Source: Limisphaerales bacterium
Lineage (GTDB): Bacteria; Verrucomicrobiota; Verrucomicrobiia; Limisphaerales; UBA8199
Direction of reading: 5' to 3'
DNA length: 7,078 nt
Assembly: GCA_025356925.1 (NCBI GenBank)
Contig: JANXQE010000144.1
Location: 1-7,078 of the forward strand
The notes beneath the pieces are model-generated. The model worked only from the letters and a program-made list of their open reading frames with translations. It searched no databases and was not told the origin of the DNA. The position numbers and the translations under genes were made by a program. Below are positions 5,800 through 7,078 of the stretch, piece after piece (position 1 is the stretch's first letter; the number at the start of each line of letters is the position of its first letter).

Positions 5800-7078
5800 A
5801 TGCAGGCCGGCTTTCCGCTTGTATTTGTGGTTGGTTTGCTCTTGTTTTTGTCAACGCGTGTTGCCGGCTCGGCAGCCGATTTCTTGAGTGCCGGCCCTCT
5901 CATTCAACAGTTCTACCTGACTCTCGCTCCAGGGCAGCGAACTGAAGCCCTTGGACCGTTCTTTTACAAGGAGGAATCGGAAGCTCAGAAGCTTTGGGCG
6001 GTTCCGCCGCTGTTATCGTACACGTCGGATGAAGCCACCGGCCTGAAGGAGTTCGATATCCTTTACCCACTTCTGACCTATGACAGGTATGGCGACCAGT
6101 ACCGATGGCAGCTCGTCCAGGTGCTAAGCTTTGCTGGTGGACCCCACCCGGACGAGGATGCCAGGGACCGGTTTACCCTCTTTCCGCTGTACTTCCAGCA
6201 GCGCTCATCAGATCCCGCCAAGAATTACACGGCTGTGTTTCCCTTTTACGGCCATCTCAAAAACCGCCTTTTCCGCGACGAAATCTACTTCATCATGTTT
6301 CCCATCTTCGGTGAATCCAAAAAGAAAGAGGTCGTGACCGACAATTTCTTGTTTCCGTTATTTCATTTGCGTCACGGTCCGGGTCTTGAAGGCTGGCAGT
6401 GCTGGCCCCTCCTCGGCCACGAATACAAGGCGATCACGACTCGGACCAACGGTTTCAATGAAGAGGTCACCGTCCCCGGGCATGAGAGCCTCTTTGTCCT
6501 CTGGCCAATATTTTTTAACGGTCATACGGAAATTGGCACCACAAACCTCGCCTGGCAGCAGGGGGCCCTGCCCTTCTATACCTTCGAGCGCTCGGCTCAG
6601 CGCGATTCTACCACCGTTCTTTGGCCCTTTTTCTCCCATATCGACAATCGGGACAAAAAATATCGAGAGTGGGACCTGCCCTGGCCGTTGGTTGAATTTG
6701 CGCGGGGCGAGGGCAAAACCACCACGCGCGTCTGGCCCTTCTTCAGCCAGTCCCACAATGACACACTCCAGGACGATTTTTACCTCTGGCCCATCTACAA
6801 ATACAGCCGAGCTCGCCTTGATCCCTTGGATCGCAAGCGCACTCGCATCCTCTTCTTCCTCTTCTCCGATACGCTCAACAAGAATACCGAGACCCAAGCC
6901 TCTTCTCGATTCACATATTTGTGGCCACTGTTCGTGAACCACACCGATTTCAACGGCAACACCCGGCTCCAGGTCATCGCGCCGCTGGAGCCGTTTGCCC
7001 TGGGCAGCCACAAGATCCAGCGCGATTTCTCGCCGCTGTGGTCCGTCTGGCGCCAGGAAGCCAATCCACGGGCGGGCG
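5800..7078 (+). CDS. uncharacterised secreted/envelope protein with WPxF-type repeats, 3' end outside the window
   Basis: The frame is open from 5800 to the window end (426 codons plus one base, no stop), so the protein is C-terminally incomplete. I do not recognise a named family. Residues 5-17 are a hydrophobic core followed by STRVAGSAAD, which looks like a signal peptide with cleavage near 23-25, so export is likely. The mature part is built from a short motif, hydrophobic-W/F-P-hydrophobic-aromatic: LYPLL 88, LFPLY 127, VFPFY 146, MFPIF 166, LFPLF 184, CWPLL 201, LWPIF 234, ALPFY 256, LWPFF 274, PWPLV 294, VWPFF 311, LWPIY 329, LFFLF 351, LWPLF 374, IAPLE 393 and LWSVW 413. Most spacings are 17-23 residues, with charged, turn-like stretches between. 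This suggests repeated beta-hairpins, either a barrel or a solenoid/propeller. No helix long enough for a membrane span follows the signal. No Shine-Dalgarno precedes the ATG. The frame stays open upstream to a TTG at 5692 overlapping the RND stop, so a 36-residue longer start is possible. Reading frames on the minus strand across 6358-7064 are shadows of this gene. Confidence 0.8.
   Translation, partial: MQAGFPLVFVVGLLLFLSTRVAGSAADFLSAGPLIQQFYLTLAPGQRTEALGPFFYKEESEAQKLWAVPPLLSYTSDEATGLKEFDILYPLLTYDRYGDQYRWQLVQVLSFAGGPHPDEDARDRFTLFPLYFQQRSSDPAKNYTAVFPFYGHLKNRLFRDEIYFIMFPIFGESKKKEVVTDNFLFPLFHLRHGPGLEGWQCWPLLGHEYKAITTRTNGFNEEVTVPGHESLFVLWPIFFNGHTEIGTTNLAWQQGALPFYTFERSAQRDSTTVLWPFFSHIDNRDKKYREWDLPWPLVEFARGEGKTTTRVWPFFSQSHNDTLQDDFYLWPIYKYSRARLDPLDRKRTRILFFLFSDTLNKNTETQASSRFTYLWPLFVNHTDFNGNTRLQVIAPLEPFALGSHKIQRDFSPLWSVWRQEANPRAG

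Noticed and set aside
6358..7064. Minus-strand reading frames of 217 and 89 codons and the + frame at 6386-6937
   Set aside because: They lie across the repeat protein, whose frame is open for the whole stretch and shows a signal peptide and periodic motifs; the alternatives show neither.

Overview
The window is a G+C-rich bacterial chromosome segment with all recognisable genes on the + strand. Two things suggest a member of the Verrucomicrobiota (Pedosphaera/Limisphaera-like) or a related PVC-group bacterium. One is an intergenic array of CGGCCTTCGG-type repeats, whose chance translations read like 'SDFGLRISAFGF', a pattern I associate with these genomes. The other is that recognisable Shine-Dalgarno sequences are scarce. 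The assignment is inference; no rRNA or other phylogenetic marker is present.

Layout. Positions 1-165 hold no visible gene, only a weak terminator-like hairpin and the ribosome binding site of the first gene. Next come a WecG/TagA/CpsF-type glycosyltransferase (166-975), a Hint-class histidine-triad hydrolase (1067-1411), and a 257-base gap carrying a long imperfect inverted repeat (1474-1584). A YbjQ/DUF74 small protein (1669-2007) follows, then a 113-base gap with two mutually exclusive short hairpins. YebC/PmpR (2121-2870) overlaps by 4 bases (GTGA) a 942-residue MMPL/RND-type membrane transporter (2867-5695). After a 104-base AT-richer gap with a promoter-like element and a palindrome, a last gene begins at about 5800 and runs off the right edge. 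It encodes a secreted or envelope protein built from about sixteen copies of a short aromatic-proline motif (LWPFF-like), repeated mostly every 17-23 residues.

How the genes fit together. The glycosyltransferase points to envelope polysaccharide synthesis, and the RND protein and the repeat protein to envelope transport and structure. YebC is a conserved translation factor or regulator and the HIT protein is nucleotide housekeeping. The only firm operon evidence is the yebC-RND overlap. The repeat protein may belong to the same unit, because its frame stays open back to a TTGA overlap with the transporter stop, or it may have its own promoter near 5738-5766. I see no rRNA, tRNA, CRISPR array, transposase or phage gene. 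No complete new system can be claimed; the most novel items are the repeat protein and the asymmetric RND transporter.
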